From assembly GCA_903825395.1 (NCBI GenBank), contig CAIKAF010000009.1:1-46336 (forward strand): a DNA stretch of 46,336 nt. Reading direction: 5' to 3'. Position 1 is the stretch's first letter. Each line of letters opens with the position of its first letter. The position numbers and the translations under genes were made by a program. This document shows, piece after piece, positions 17,486 to 25,702 of this stretch. The DNA comes from an uncultured Flavobacteriales bacterium (GTDB lineage: Bacteria; Bacteroidota; Bacteroidia; CAIKAF01). The notes beneath the pieces were generated by a model, which was not told where the DNA came from, searched no databases, and worked only from the letters and a program-made list of their open reading frames with translations.

Positions 17486-18472
17486 TTAAGTGGCCGATTG
17501 ACCCATATCCTCAGCACTTAAATCCTTATTCCGGGCTTCAATCACCCAATCCTGGTCTTCCATTTTTGATGGAACAGCCAGGGGATTGCCCAAATAATCA
17601 AGGCGACGACCTGGAAAAATCAAACTTTTCCAAAGGTAAATTATAAGACTTTTTTGATCTAGATTAGGATGCAAATGCGGGGCAATATGTTCCCGGTGGA
17701 AAGCCGGATATAAACTCCAATGCAAGGCTGGCCGCATGTGATGTGCCCCATGATAACCATTGTTGCACACCAAGAAATTGAACACCTTTCCCGTAAAATT
17801 CCGACTGTGGTTGTACGGGTGGTTTTCGTCGCAGCCATCGTGCTGCCAAAAATTAGTGCCAAAAATGCCCCATACTGCGTACAAATTGGGGATAATGAGC
17901 AGCCAAATAGCTAATTTCCAATTCCAAATGACAAACAGTATCTTCCAAATCCAAGACAACCAAACCTCTAGGCGGTATTGGTTATACCAATTTGGTTTTG
18001 ATGGACCAATTTCCTTAGCAAACCGCCCTTCTGTCCTCAAAATTCCTGGTATCATTACAAAAAAGAACAGCATTTGATTCAATAAATTCCAACGGAATCT
18101 CATTTTATAGGTGCGCGTGTTGTCTTTGGCGGTTTGAAGGTGTTTATGGTGGCTCAAATTATGCCCGGGCACATACCCGGATGCAGGAGCTCCAAAGGCC
18201 AAAGTCAATAGAATTCGATGGGCCCGATTCCAGTTTCTATCAACAAAAACTGGACAATGAACACTATTATGAATGGTAATGGCCACCATAAAATTTACAA
18301 AACCCAACACAACCATGGTTGCCAGAAACAACCACCCTTGCTCACGCGGCCACAATTCAAATCCCCAAACCGAAAATTGGGGTAAAAAATACACCCAAGT
18401 CCCTAAAAACAAGCCGTAATATAGGGCTAAAACACCCAAAGACCTTCGGTCGGCCAAATAACGGAGCTTCAT
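17486..18472 (-). CDS. Membrane fatty acid desaturase
   Basis: The protein has 328 residues and belongs to the membrane di-iron desaturase superfamily. Three histidine boxes are visible: HNSVH at 68-72, HNLSHHKH at 104-111, and HGAHH at 241-245 after HDGCDENHPYNH. Four or so hydrophobic spans separate them in the usual order. The reaction would be O2-dependent insertion of a double bond (or hydroxylation) in an acyl chain at the inner membrane. Regioselectivity cannot be read from the sequence, and a carotenoid or sphingolipid-type substrate is possible. It is a single gene, divergent from the DUF1566-like gene, with a perfect -7 box upstream. Confidence 0.88.
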   Translation of the reverse strand: MKLRYLADRRSLGVLALYYGLFLGTWVYFLPQFSVWGFELWPREQGWLFLATMVVLGFVNFMVAITIHNSVHCPVFVDRNWNRAHRILLTLAFGAPASGYVPGHNLSHHKHLQTAKDNTRTYKMRFRWNLLNQMLFFFVMIPGILRTEGRFAKEIGPSKPNWYNQYRLEVWLSWIWKILFVIWNWKLAIWLLIIPNLYAVWGIFGTNFWQHDGCDENHPYNHSRNFTGKVFNFLVCNNGYHGAHHMRPALHWSLYPAFHREHIAPHLHPNLDQKSLIIYLWKSLIFPGRRLDYLGNPLAVPSKMEDQDWVIEARNKDLSAEDMGQSAT

Positions 18473-18489
18473 AGCACAAAATCTAGGTC

Positions 18490-18497
18490 CAAAGGTA
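18490..18497 (-). promoter_or_regulatory. -7 promoter box of the desaturase
   Basis: The minus strand reads TACCTTTG, a perfect TAnnTTTG match ending 17 nt before the ATG at 18472, giving a predicted leader of about 13 nt. Confidence 0.6.
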
Positions 18498-18611
18498 AAT
18501 AGGTCTTCTTATCTAGAAACATGGCAACATGTTTTTTTAGGAATTTCTTAAAAAACTCCTTTCCTTTCCATTGAAACTATAATTTTGAAACCTAGACATA
18601 TTTTTAATTTA

Positions 18612-19331
18612 ATGAGATTTACAATTTACTGTATCCTTTGGGCTGGCTTGCTTTCCGGCCCTTTCCTATTTTCCCAATCCGTTGGCATTCAAACCGCCAA
18701 CCCCGACCCTTCAGCGGCGCTGGATGTTTCAAGTCCTTCTCAGGGCTTTCTTCCACCTCGCTTAAGTACGGCACAGAGAAATAGCATTGTTCTGCCTGCC
18801 GAAGGCTTGGTCTTGTACAACACCGACACCCATTGTCTTGAAATAAACGAAGGAACACCCCAAATACCAACTTGGATTTGCTTGTCAGATACGGGAACGG
18901 GAGGCAATCTTGGTGGTGGCGGAGGAGGTGGTAGTGGGGTACATTTTGTTGGAGAACTATGGGGTGGAGGTATTGTTTTTTACGTCAATACCGCCGGAGA
19001 CCACGGCTTGGTTGCAGCTCTTCAAGACCAATCTTCCGGCATCAATTACGGTCTGGCCGACGACGCTTACACAAATCCCAACAACCACGATAATGCCGGA
19101 AAAGCATTTACCGATTGGCGTATGCCTTCCCGCTACGAATTAAACTTGATGTACCAGAACCTGCATTTGAACGGTTTGGGGAATTTTGCGCTTGGTGCCT
19201 ATTGGAGCAGCAGCTGCAACGACAACAGCCTACCCATTCCCGGCTGGACCCTAAATTTCTCCAATGCCGCTCAAACAACCATATCTCGAAGCAACAACTC
19301 GATTCGGGTAAGAGCCATTCGGGAATTCTAA
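18612..19331 (+). CDS. Secreted DUF1566-like protein with a tail-fibre-like N-terminal module
   Basis: The protein has 239 residues from the ATG at 18612, which begins the signal peptide MRFTIYCILWAGLLSG; a TTG 27 bp upstream is less likely. Mature residues begin VGIQTANPDPSAALDVSS, then GFLPPRLSTAQRNSI and EGLVLYNTDT. This is the same module found at the start of the two glycine-rich proteins at 42879 and 44515. A GGGGGGGSG linker leads to a C-terminal domain with GGGIVFYV, WRMPSRYELNLMY, GAYWSSS and SIRVRAIREF, matching the DUF1566/Lcl C-terminal family. Function is unknown, and surface ligand binding is a guess. No T9SS sorting domain is visible. Confidence 0.8.
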   Translation: MRFTIYCILWAGLLSGPFLFSQSVGIQTANPDPSAALDVSSPSQGFLPPRLSTAQRNSIVLPAEGLVLYNTDTHCLEINEGTPQIPTWICLSDTGTGGNLGGGGGGGSGVHFVGELWGGGIVFYVNTAGDHGLVAALQDQSSGINYGLADDAYTNPNNHDNAGKAFTDWRMPSRYELNLMYQNLHLNGLGNFALGAYWSSSCNDNSLPIPGWTLNFSNAAQTTISRSNNSIRVRAIREF

Positions 19332-19349
19332 GAATCCTTTCGCATTTCC

Positions 19350-19357
19350 TACTTTTG
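19350..19357 (+). promoter_or_regulatory. -7 promoter box of pheT
   Basis: The sequence TACTTTTG matches TAnnTTTG exactly and ends 16 nt before the pheT ATG. It lies in the 42-bp gap after the DUF1566-like gene, giving pheT its own promoter. Confidence 0.6.
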
Positions 19358-19373
19358 CAGATATTTCCTCCTC

Positions 19374-21812
19374 ATGAAACTATCTGTTGCCTGGATTAAC
19401 GAATTGCTGAATCAAAACCTATCTGCCGATGTAGTAGCCGATTGGCTTACCTCTACCGGACTGGAGGTGGAAGAACGGGAACAGATGGAAGCTGTTCCCG
19501 GTGGCTTGGCAGGAGTATGCGTGGCTGAAGTGCTGGAATGCCGGCCCCACGAAAATGCCGACCGACTTAAAGTTTGCCTGGTACATACCGGAGAAGATAA
19601 CCCTAGGCAAATCGTGTGTGGAGCCCCCAACGTCGCTCAAGGTCAAAAGGTGCTGGTGGCCCTTCCTGGTGCAGTGCTTTACCCAAGCTCCGGACAACCA
19701 CTGCACATTAAGGCATCAAAAATCCGTGGAGTTGAATCTGCAGGAATGATTTGCGCCGAAGACGAACTTGGGCTTGGAACCAACCACGATGGAATTTGGG
19801 TACTTGACTCCAACGCCCCCGTCGGACAACCCGCTGCCATCTATTTAAACCTGAGCAGCGACCACATCCTTACCGTCAACATTACTCCGAACCGAGTGGA
19901 TGGGGCCAGCCACCTGGGAGCCTGCCGCGATTTGGTAGCCAAAGCCGCAAGCCGGGGAGAATCCTGGGCCATGCCTGAATTTCCAAGGGCATTTCTTCCC
20001 TTAAGTGGAAATGGCCGAGGCATTCAGCCGCAGGTGGAAGATGAAGCCGGTTGTGGTCGATATTCCGGCATTACCCTAAAAGGGGTTCAGGTAAAAGACT
20101 CGGCCCCGGCCATGGCCGATCGGCTTAAAGCCTTGGGGGTAAAACCTCAAAACAACGTGGTGGACATCACCAACTATGTTATGCTAATGCTGGGCCTCCC
20201 TCTGCATGCCTTTGACGCCGATTGCCTGAAAGGAAATACCCTGCTGGTAAGGGCGGCCAAAAGCGGAGAAACGCTGACCACCCTCGATGAGGTAGAACGG
20301 GAATTGCATCCCGATGATTTGGTGATTGCAGACCAGCACAAGCCCGTATGCTTGGCGGGCGTATTTGGTGGAAAATCCAGTGGAATAACCGGCAAAACAT
20401 CAAAAATTTTCATTGAAGCGGCCTGGTTTGATCCCGCCCGAATTCGTGGCTCAGCCAAACGTCATGGTCTTCATACCGATGCATCGTTTCGCTTTGAACG
20501 GGGTTGCGATCCCGGAATTACCCTCACTGCCCTGCGCGTGGCGGCTCGCTTAATTATGGAGGCCGGAGGCGGAGAAATCGAAGGAGATGAGATTGATATT
20601 ACCACCAAGGGACTTCCCGCACCTCGATTTGTAGATGTAGAACAGCATTACCTAAACCGCATGGCCGGGGTAGAAATCCCTCAAAATGAAGCGGCTGAAA
20701 TCCTCACCGCCTTAGGGTTTGAAGGTGCTAAGGAACGGCATACTTCTTGGAGATTAAAAGTACCGGGCTTTCGGCCGGACGTAAGCCGTCCCGCCGACCT
20801 GGCCGAAGAAGTTTTACGCATTTTTGGATTGGACCGCATTCCGGTTACCGGCACCTTGGGCATACATGTCAATGCCAAGCAAAGCGGAGCGGAAGATGCC
20901 CTACGCAGCAAAATTTCAGAGCGCCTACAGCACAACGGCTGGAACGAGTCGGTTTCTCTGTCCATGCATTCCAAAGAGTTAGCCACACGCAGCTATCCTA
21001 CCTCAACAGAACGCCATGCAACTCTGCACAACCCCTTAAGCAAAGAACTGGACACCCTGCGGCCCGGCCTTTTGGGTTCCATGCTTCAAAATGCGGCTAG
21101 AAATCTACACCAGCGTTCCATGGATTGGCGGATTTTTGAGTTCGGGCGAAGCTATGTGATGGACGGAAATGGATTTAAAGAGGAAGAACTCCTGGGACTA
21201 ATGATGTCGGGGAAAAACAGCCCAATGAATTGGGCTGTGGAATCAAAAGAGCATGGCATCTATGAACTCAAAGCCTGGGCCGACGACATCCTTCGGATGA
21301 TGGGGCTCCAGCTGCGTTGGGAGCCCAGCCAAGAACTTCCCTGGCCCGGATTTGGCTGGATTGGTTACCTGAAAGACAAATCCGCCCCCCCGGTTTCGCT
21401 TGGCTTTATAGACCAGAACCTGTTGAAATTCATTGACATAAAGACGCCTTTGTGGTTCTTGGAATTGAATCGGACGGCGTTGGAACGCCTTAGTCCGGCC
21501 CCGAAAAAAGCATTTAAGCCCCTGCCCCGTTTTCCTGGCATAGAACGGGATTTGGCTCTGCTTGTTCCGCGTGACCTGCCTTTTTCCAACATCGAAACAT
21601 GCATACGAAAACAGGGGGGAAGCCAGTTGAAGCAATGCCGCTTGTTTGATGTCTATTCCGGCAAAGGGATTCCGGAAGGCCACATTTCATTGGCGGTTTC
21701 CATCACCTTTGCCGATCCTGAAAAAACCCTGCGCGATACCGATGCAGATGCCAGCATTGAACGCATTTTAAAAGGATTAAGTGCACTGAACTGCCGTCTG
21801 CGCGATGCCTGA
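19374..21812 (+). CDS. pheT: Phenylalanine--tRNA ligase beta subunit
   Basis: The protein has 812 residues, normal for the long bacterial type. It starts MKLSVAWINELLN. An EMAP-like tRNA-binding domain covers about 40-150 (VVCGAPNVAQGQKVLVALPG-like region). The B3/B4 editing region contains MLMLGLPLHAFDAD. The B5 domain follows with RPDVSRPADLAEEVLRIFGLDRIP, then the catalytic-like core (NPLSKELDTLRPGLLGSML, FEFGRSY). The C-terminal FDX-ACB domain has FPGIERDLALLVP and LFDVYSGKGIPEGH. With PheS, encoded elsewhere, it charges tRNA-Phe. Its last 8 bp overlap the Sua5/TsaC gene, so the two tRNA-related genes are co-expressed. Confidence 0.97.
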   Translation: MKLSVAWINELLNQNLSADVVADWLTSTGLEVEEREQMEAVPGGLAGVCVAEVLECRPHENADRLKVCLVHTGEDNPRQIVCGAPNVAQGQKVLVALPGAVLYPSSGQPLHIKASKIRGVESAGMICAEDELGLGTNHDGIWVLDSNAPVGQPAAIYLNLSSDHILTVNITPNRVDGASHLGACRDLVAKAASRGESWAMPEFPRAFLPLSGNGRGIQPQVEDEAGCGRYSGITLKGVQVKDSAPAMADRLKALGVKPQNNVVDITNYVMLMLGLPLHAFDADCLKGNTLLVRAAKSGETLTTLDEVERELHPDDLVIADQHKPVCLAGVFGGKSSGITGKTSKIFIEAAWFDPARIRGSAKRHGLHTDASFRFERGCDPGITLTALRVAARLIMEAGGGEIEGDEIDITTKGLPAPRFVDVEQHYLNRMAGVEIPQNEAAEILTALGFEGAKERHTSWRLKVPGFRPDVSRPADLAEEVLRIFGLDRIPVTGTLGIHVNAKQSGAEDALRSKISERLQHNGWNESVSLSMHSKELATRSYPTSTERHATLHNPLSKELDTLRPGLLGSMLQNAARNLHQRSMDWRIFEFGRSYVMDGNGFKEEELLGLMMSGKNSPMNWAVESKEHGIYELKAWADDILRMMGLQLRWEPSQELPWPGFGWIGYLKDKSAPPVSLGFIDQNLLKFIDIKTPLWFLELNRTALERLSPAPKKAFKPLPRFPGIERDLALLVPRDLPFSNIETCIRKQGGSQLKQCRLFDVYSGKGIPEGHISLAVSITFADPEKTLRDTDADASIERILKGLSALNCRLRDA

Positions 21813-22782
21813 TAACCTGGCGGGGCCTTCCATTGGCAGCGACATTGGAATAGCATTGAGCTATTTATCCCAAGGGTTTCCGGTGGGAATACCAACGGAA
21901 ACCGTGTATGGACTTGCCGCCAACGCATTAAACCCTGAGGCGGTTCAGCGGGTTTTTCGGGCCAAAAAGCGGCCTGATTTTGATCCCTTAATTGTTCATG
22001 TTGGCCGAAAAAGCCCTCTTCATCAATATGCCAAAGAATTGCCCCGACAGGCCCAACAGCTTATCGAAGCGTTTTGGCCGGGGCCCCTTACCCTACTACT
22101 GCCAAAAACAACATTAATTCCCGATATTGTCAGCTCAGGATTGGAACGGGTAGGCCTGCGCATGCCCAATCACCCGCTTACCCTTGAGCTCTTAGACAAA
22201 ACGGGGTTCCCCTTGGCGGCCCCTTCGGCGAACCTGTTTGGCTACATCAGTCCTACTCAGGCCTCGCATGTGCGCGAGGCCTTTGGATTGGAGGTGCCCT
22301 ATGTCTTGGACGGCGGGCCTTGTTCCATCGGACTGGAATCGACCATCCTTGGGTTTGAATCGGGACAGGCCGTTGTGTACCGCTGGGGTGGAATTGAGCT
22401 TTCTGACCTAACTGAAGTCTTGGGCTATGTACCGCAGGTAAAGGTGAAAGCAGAAGAACACCCGGCAGCGCCCGGCATGCTCGCCCGGCATTATGCCCCA
22501 AAAACACCCTTAACGCTGCTGAACGAGAATGAGGACTGGCCACTGGCAACGGAACGGGCCGGCATCATCTTGCCCTTTCAGGAGCCTCTGCCGGCGGAGC
22601 ATTCGGTCTGGGTTTTGTCGGAATCCGGCGACCCCTTTGAGGTCGCTCGGCGCTGGTATGCTGTGCTTAGAGAAGCTGATTCCGCAGGGCTTACCCGAAT
22701 TTATGTTCGAATGGTTGGCCCTGACGTCCCATTTTCCCAAGCCTTAAACGACAAGTTCCTTCGGGCCGCCGAAAGCAATTAA
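21805..22782 (+). CDS. sua5: L-threonylcarbamoyladenylate synthase (Sua5 type)
   Basis: The protein has 325 residues. The YrdC-like domain includes GIPTETVYGLAAN at about 28-40, RAKKRPDFDPLIVHV at 52-66, FWPGPLTLLLP and AAPSANLFGYISPT. The C-terminal PAAPGMLARHYAPKTPL linker and following domain identify the longer Sua5 type rather than short TsaC. It condenses threonine, bicarbonate and ATP to threonylcarbamoyl-AMP for the t6A37 modification of ANN-decoding tRNAs. It overlaps pheT by 8 bp, probably as a two-gene operon. Confidence 0.95.
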   Translation: MPDNLAGPSIGSDIGIALSYLSQGFPVGIPTETVYGLAANALNPEAVQRVFRAKKRPDFDPLIVHVGRKSPLHQYAKELPRQAQQLIEAFWPGPLTLLLPKTTLIPDIVSSGLERVGLRMPNHPLTLELLDKTGFPLAAPSANLFGYISPTQASHVREAFGLEVPYVLDGGPCSIGLESTILGFESGQAVVYRWGGIELSDLTEVLGYVPQVKVKAEEHPAAPGMLARHYAPKTPLTLLNENEDWPLATERAGIILPFQEPLPAEHSVWVLSESGDPFEVARRWYAVLREADSAGLTRIYVRMVGPDVPFSQALNDKFLRAAESN

Positions 22783-22835
22783 GTTCAGCCCTCGGCTCTG
22801 TGCTGGGAAAAAATGTGCTCAGGCTTAACTGCCTA

Positions 22836-22880
22836 TTTTTACCACAAAGTTCAAGGAGGGAGGCGCAACGTTCACGGAGA
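22836..22880 (+). repeat. Single CACAAAG-type intergenic repeat
   Basis: The sequence TTTTTACCACAAAGTTCAAG, then a GGAGGGAGGCGCAACGTTCACGGAG-like continuation, lies between the convergent sua5 and recX genes and just enters the recX 3' end. It resembles the repeats at 5420-5745 (inverse orientation) and a short piece at 46082-46094. Confidence 0.5.
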
Positions 22881-23330
22881 TTTTGGGGTAACCCCTCCCT
22901 CGTTTTCCGCCAATTGAATGTCCTCCCAACCATACCCTTTCCTTAAAAAGTGCATCCGGATTTTATGAAGCTGCTCTTCCGTTATGGGAGCAGTGGCCAA
23001 ATCTAACTTTCTCTGGAATAATCGATTTAATTTTTGAATATACTCTTCTTTTGGAATTGATTCCATGGCCTTATTCCTTACATCTGAGGATACCCCTGCT
23101 GCTCGTAGCCCTTGGTTTATTTTTTCTTTTCCCCAGTGGTTCAAATTCCAGTGGTCGAAGGCATAAGCCCTTGCAAATCGTTCCTGATTCCACCAGCCTT
23201 CAGATTGCAACTCTTCGGCCCAGGATTCAGGAGCCGACAGTTCCCGTAATTTTTCTTTTACTTCCTTTTCCGAACGCTCCCGCTGTGCAAAAAACCGTAT
23301 TAATTTGGCCCTGATTTCCGAAGGCTTCAT
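22872..23330 (-). CDS. recX: Regulatory protein RecX
   Basis: The protein has 152 residues built of repeated three-helix motifs typical of RecX: AKLIRFFAQRERSEKEVKEKL, GWWNQERFARAYAFDHWNLNHWGKEKINQGLRA-type helices, and IRMHFLRKGYGWEDI near the end. RecX binds RecA filaments and limits strand exchange. No recA is present in the window. It starts 4 bp after the membrane-protein gene, so it is the last gene of the prs operon. The last ten residues are encoded partly in the CACAAAG repeat, so that repeat may have changed the C-terminus. Confidence 0.88.
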   Translation of the reverse strand: MKPSEIRAKLIRFFAQRERSEKEVKEKLRELSAPESWAEELQSEGWWNQERFARAYAFDHWNLNHWGKEKINQGLRAAGVSSDVRNKAMESIPKEEYIQKLNRLFQRKLDLATAPITEEQLHKIRMHFLRKGYGWEDIQLAENEGGVTPKSP

Positions 23331-23334
23331 CCCT

Positions 23335-24735
23335 TTACTTTTTCATTTTTCCCCCTTCTACTACCGGCCCTTCCCATTTTGGTTTGGCAGATAGCTTCAT
23401 AAACGACAGGACCATAATCATCGAGGTAAAAAAGGGAAGAAGAGGAATTTTATACCGGACCATAGCCCCAAAATTCCCTGCTGTTAGCCCAATGGAAAAG
23501 GCCAAAAACAGCGAAAAGGACAAACAAAAAATAAAGAGAGGATAGGTGAATATTCGGGTAAAAAAACCCAACACTTTGGTGCGGTACAACAAGATCAAAG
23601 ACCATATAAGCAAATAGGAATTTTCAAGGCCCGAAAAAAACATAGTGGGCGAACCGCTTTCCCACAAATACGGTCGGTACAAACCGGCATTGATTGCAAT
23701 TGGAATCTTTGGAATAATCCCTTGAATGGTAGGCTCAAAAGCACCAATATCAAATTTGTTGTCCCCATACTGATCTCGAACCAAATCCTGTTGCGTCAAT
23801 GAGGCCTTTTCTAAAACTGTATCGGCCGAATATTCGCCAAATCGTTCTCCTCCCCGCAAATAAAATGCCGTAGCGCCGATTAAAGACCCAAAAACAAGAG
23901 CAGGTAAAACAACCACCCGAATTAAAACACTTTTAATTTGCTTCACGGCATCAAAGTTCAGCCAAATCAGTAATCCGGGAGTCATGGCAATCAAAATATA
24001 GGGCTTGGCTTTAAAAATAAGCCAGCCTGCTATGAAGGCTTGGATAAAAAAGCTAACCGGATCTATTTTATGGGTAACAAACCGGCGGAATAAAGCATCC
24101 AAGAAAAACCCCATACCTATCATGGTTAAGGTATCCTTCATAATTCCTGAACCCCAAAAAGCCACCGAGGGCATCAGCAAAATGGAAAGATTAAGTTCTT
24201 TGTGTCTCTCCGGAAAATAATGCAAAAAAATCTGGTAAATCTTCCAGATCGACAAAAAGGAAAAAAAAGCGAAAATAGCAGTGGTGCCGGCGATTGATCC
24301 TCCTGTCAAAATCATGGGAAGGGTCGCCGCACGAACAATAAACAAGTTTTCTGATCTTTTCCAAATGGATGGATGGATATTGCCGTGAACTACTCCCTCA
24401 CCATGCAAGTACTCCCAAAACTTATAGTTATTACTTTCAGTCACACTCATGGTCATCAGTTCCAAAAACTGGTCAAAATTTGCAGTAAACAAATTTTTAT
24501 ACGCATTCGCCGCTTCCCAGTAATTTATGGTATCTCCTCCCCCATAATAAAAAATATAAATCCCCAGAAAAACCAATCCCATTAGCATTCTAAACACCAA
24601 AGCCCGGGTAAAGTAGCGGTAATGCGGCTTTTCTTTGATGTTGAGGTTTACAACCTTATTGGCATACCAGTAAAAAACCAAAAACAGAAATACAAACCAA
24701 ACCAAATCGGTAGCAGTGATAATCTTACCCCACAT
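23335..24735 (-). CDS. Multipass inner-membrane protein of unknown function
   Basis: The protein has 466 residues with about ten hydrophobic helices. Noticeable motifs are IYYFGGGDT-like FYYGGGDTINYWEAA near residue 65, LMPSVAFWGSGIMKDTLTM near 205, and KAKPYILIAMTPGLLIWLN near 255. The layout, with a long first periplasmic loop and an RxxKP segment, recalls GT39/polymerase-like membrane glycosyltransferases, but no defining motif was identified. It is tightly packed between prs (TGATG overlap) and recX (4 bp gap), so it is co-expressed with them. The function cannot be assigned. Confidence 0.75.
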   Translation of the reverse strand: MWGKIITATDLVWFVFLFLVFYWYANKVVNLNIKEKPHYRYFTRALVFRMLMGLVFLGIYIFYYGGGDTINYWEAANAYKNLFTANFDQFLELMTMSVTESNNYKFWEYLHGEGVVHGNIHPSIWKRSENLFIVRAATLPMILTGGSIAGTTAIFAFFSFLSIWKIYQIFLHYFPERHKELNLSILLMPSVAFWGSGIMKDTLTMIGMGFFLDALFRRFVTHKIDPVSFFIQAFIAGWLIFKAKPYILIAMTPGLLIWLNFDAVKQIKSVLIRVVVLPALVFGSLIGATAFYLRGGERFGEYSADTVLEKASLTQQDLVRDQYGDNKFDIGAFEPTIQGIIPKIPIAINAGLYRPYLWESGSPTMFFSGLENSYLLIWSLILLYRTKVLGFFTRIFTYPLFIFCLSFSLFLAFSIGLTAGNFGAMVRYKIPLLPFFTSMIMVLSFMKLSAKPKWEGPVVEGGKMKK

Positions 24736-25673
24736 CAGATGCTGTTTAAGGTTTTAATGCTCTGATTGCGGGAAAGGTTGTCTAAGGCTTTGGCCATTAA
24801 TGGGGCGCAGGAAAGCACTCTGAATTTGGGCCCTTCCGGCCGGTGGGGAATGCTGTTGGTGAACACCAATTCCTCTAAATCAGAGGCGTTGATTTTTTCC
24901 ACCGCATCTCCAGAAAGCACACCATGGGTGCAATAGGCCCTTACCGTCAGCGCTCCCTGCTGCAAAAGCAAGTGGGCGGCCGCTACCAATGTACCTCCGG
25001 TATCGGTCATATCGTCAATCAAAACCACATGCTTTCCTGCCGGGTCTCCAATAATTTCCATGCGCTCCACTACATTGGGCTTCAGGCGCTCTTTATGAAT
25101 GACGGCCATATCGCAATCCAAGGCTTGCTTATAGGCTCTAATGCGCTTAATGCCGCCAAAATCCGGACTGCATACCATTAGGGGTTTGCCGGCGTACCTT
25201 TCCCGAATGTCTTTTACAAACTCCCCACTCATCTGCAAGTGGTCGATGGGAATTTTAAAGAAGCCTTCAATGCTCATGGAATGCAAATCCAAGGTCAATA
25301 CCCGATTCACTCCTGCACGCTCTATGGTTTCTGCCATCAATCGGGAGGTTACGGCTGTTCGTTCTCCATCCCTACGTTCTTGTCGGCTATGCGGCAAATA
25401 CGGCAATACCGCCACCACTTCTTTTGCCGAAGAGCGCCGCGCGGCGTCAGCCACCACCAGCAATTCAAACAGGTGGTGGTAAGGCAGATTGATTTGGGCG
25501 ATCAAAACAACGGTTTCTCCCCGTATGGTTTCATCAAACCGCGCATAAACCTCTCCGTCGCTGAAGCGCGTCGTGAACAAAGCCCCCAAGGAAAGGCCAA
25601 GGCTGCCGGCGACTTCCTGAGCCAGGTCTTGGCTTCCAGATAATGCAAACAGTTTAAAGGGTTTCACCGACAT
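24735..25673 (-). CDS. prs: Ribose-phosphate pyrophosphokinase
   Basis: The protein has 312 residues from the ATG at 25673; a TTG five codons upstream lies inside the promoter box and is rejected. Visible motifs are LFALSGSQDLAQ at the start, RFSDGEVYARF, YLPHSRQERRD for ATP binding, the metal-binding DLHS near 130, the flexible loop KERLKPNVVERMEIIGD, and the PRPP-binding VVLIDDMTDTGGT at 216-228. It makes PRPP from ribose 5-phosphate and ATP for purine, pyrimidine, His and Trp synthesis. It lies 29 bp after mfd and overlaps the membrane-protein gene. Confidence 0.95.
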   Translation of the reverse strand: MSVKPFKLFALSGSQDLAQEVAGSLGLSLGALFTTRFSDGEVYARFDETIRGETVVLIAQINLPYHHLFELLVVADAARRSSAKEVVAVLPYLPHSRQERRDGERTAVTSRLMAETIERAGVNRVLTLDLHSMSIEGFFKIPIDHLQMSGEFVKDIRERYAGKPLMVCSPDFGGIKRIRAYKQALDCDMAVIHKERLKPNVVERMEIIGDPAGKHVVLIDDMTDTGGTLVAAAHLLLQQGALTVRAYCTHGVLSGDAVEKINASDLEELVFTNSIPHRPEGPKFRVLSCAPLMAKALDNLSRNQSIKTLNSI

Positions 25674-25677
25674 GCCA

Positions 25678-25685
25678 TAAAGGTA
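25678..25685 (-). promoter_or_regulatory. -7 box immediately before prs (predicted leaderless)
   Basis: The minus strand reads TACCTTTA, a near-consensus box, with only TGGC between it and the prs ATG. With the usual spacing, transcription would start at the ATG itself. Confidence 0.5.
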
Positions 25686-25702
25686 CAAATCTGCAGTACA
25701 TA

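Noticed and set aside
17294-17646. Two open frames (75 and 104 codons) over GC-rich element copy 1
   Set aside because: GC-rich repeat DNA has few stops. The products are Pro/Arg/Gly-rich and overlap the desaturase 3' end.
18612-19331. DUF1566-like C-terminal domain as a target of a diversity-generating retroelement
   Set aside because: No reverse transcriptase, template repeat or adenine-biased variable region was found nearby.
23335-24735. Assigning the membrane protein next to prs as an O-antigen polymerase
   Set aside because: The helix count fits, but no diagnostic motif was visible and its neighbours are housekeeping genes; left as unknown.
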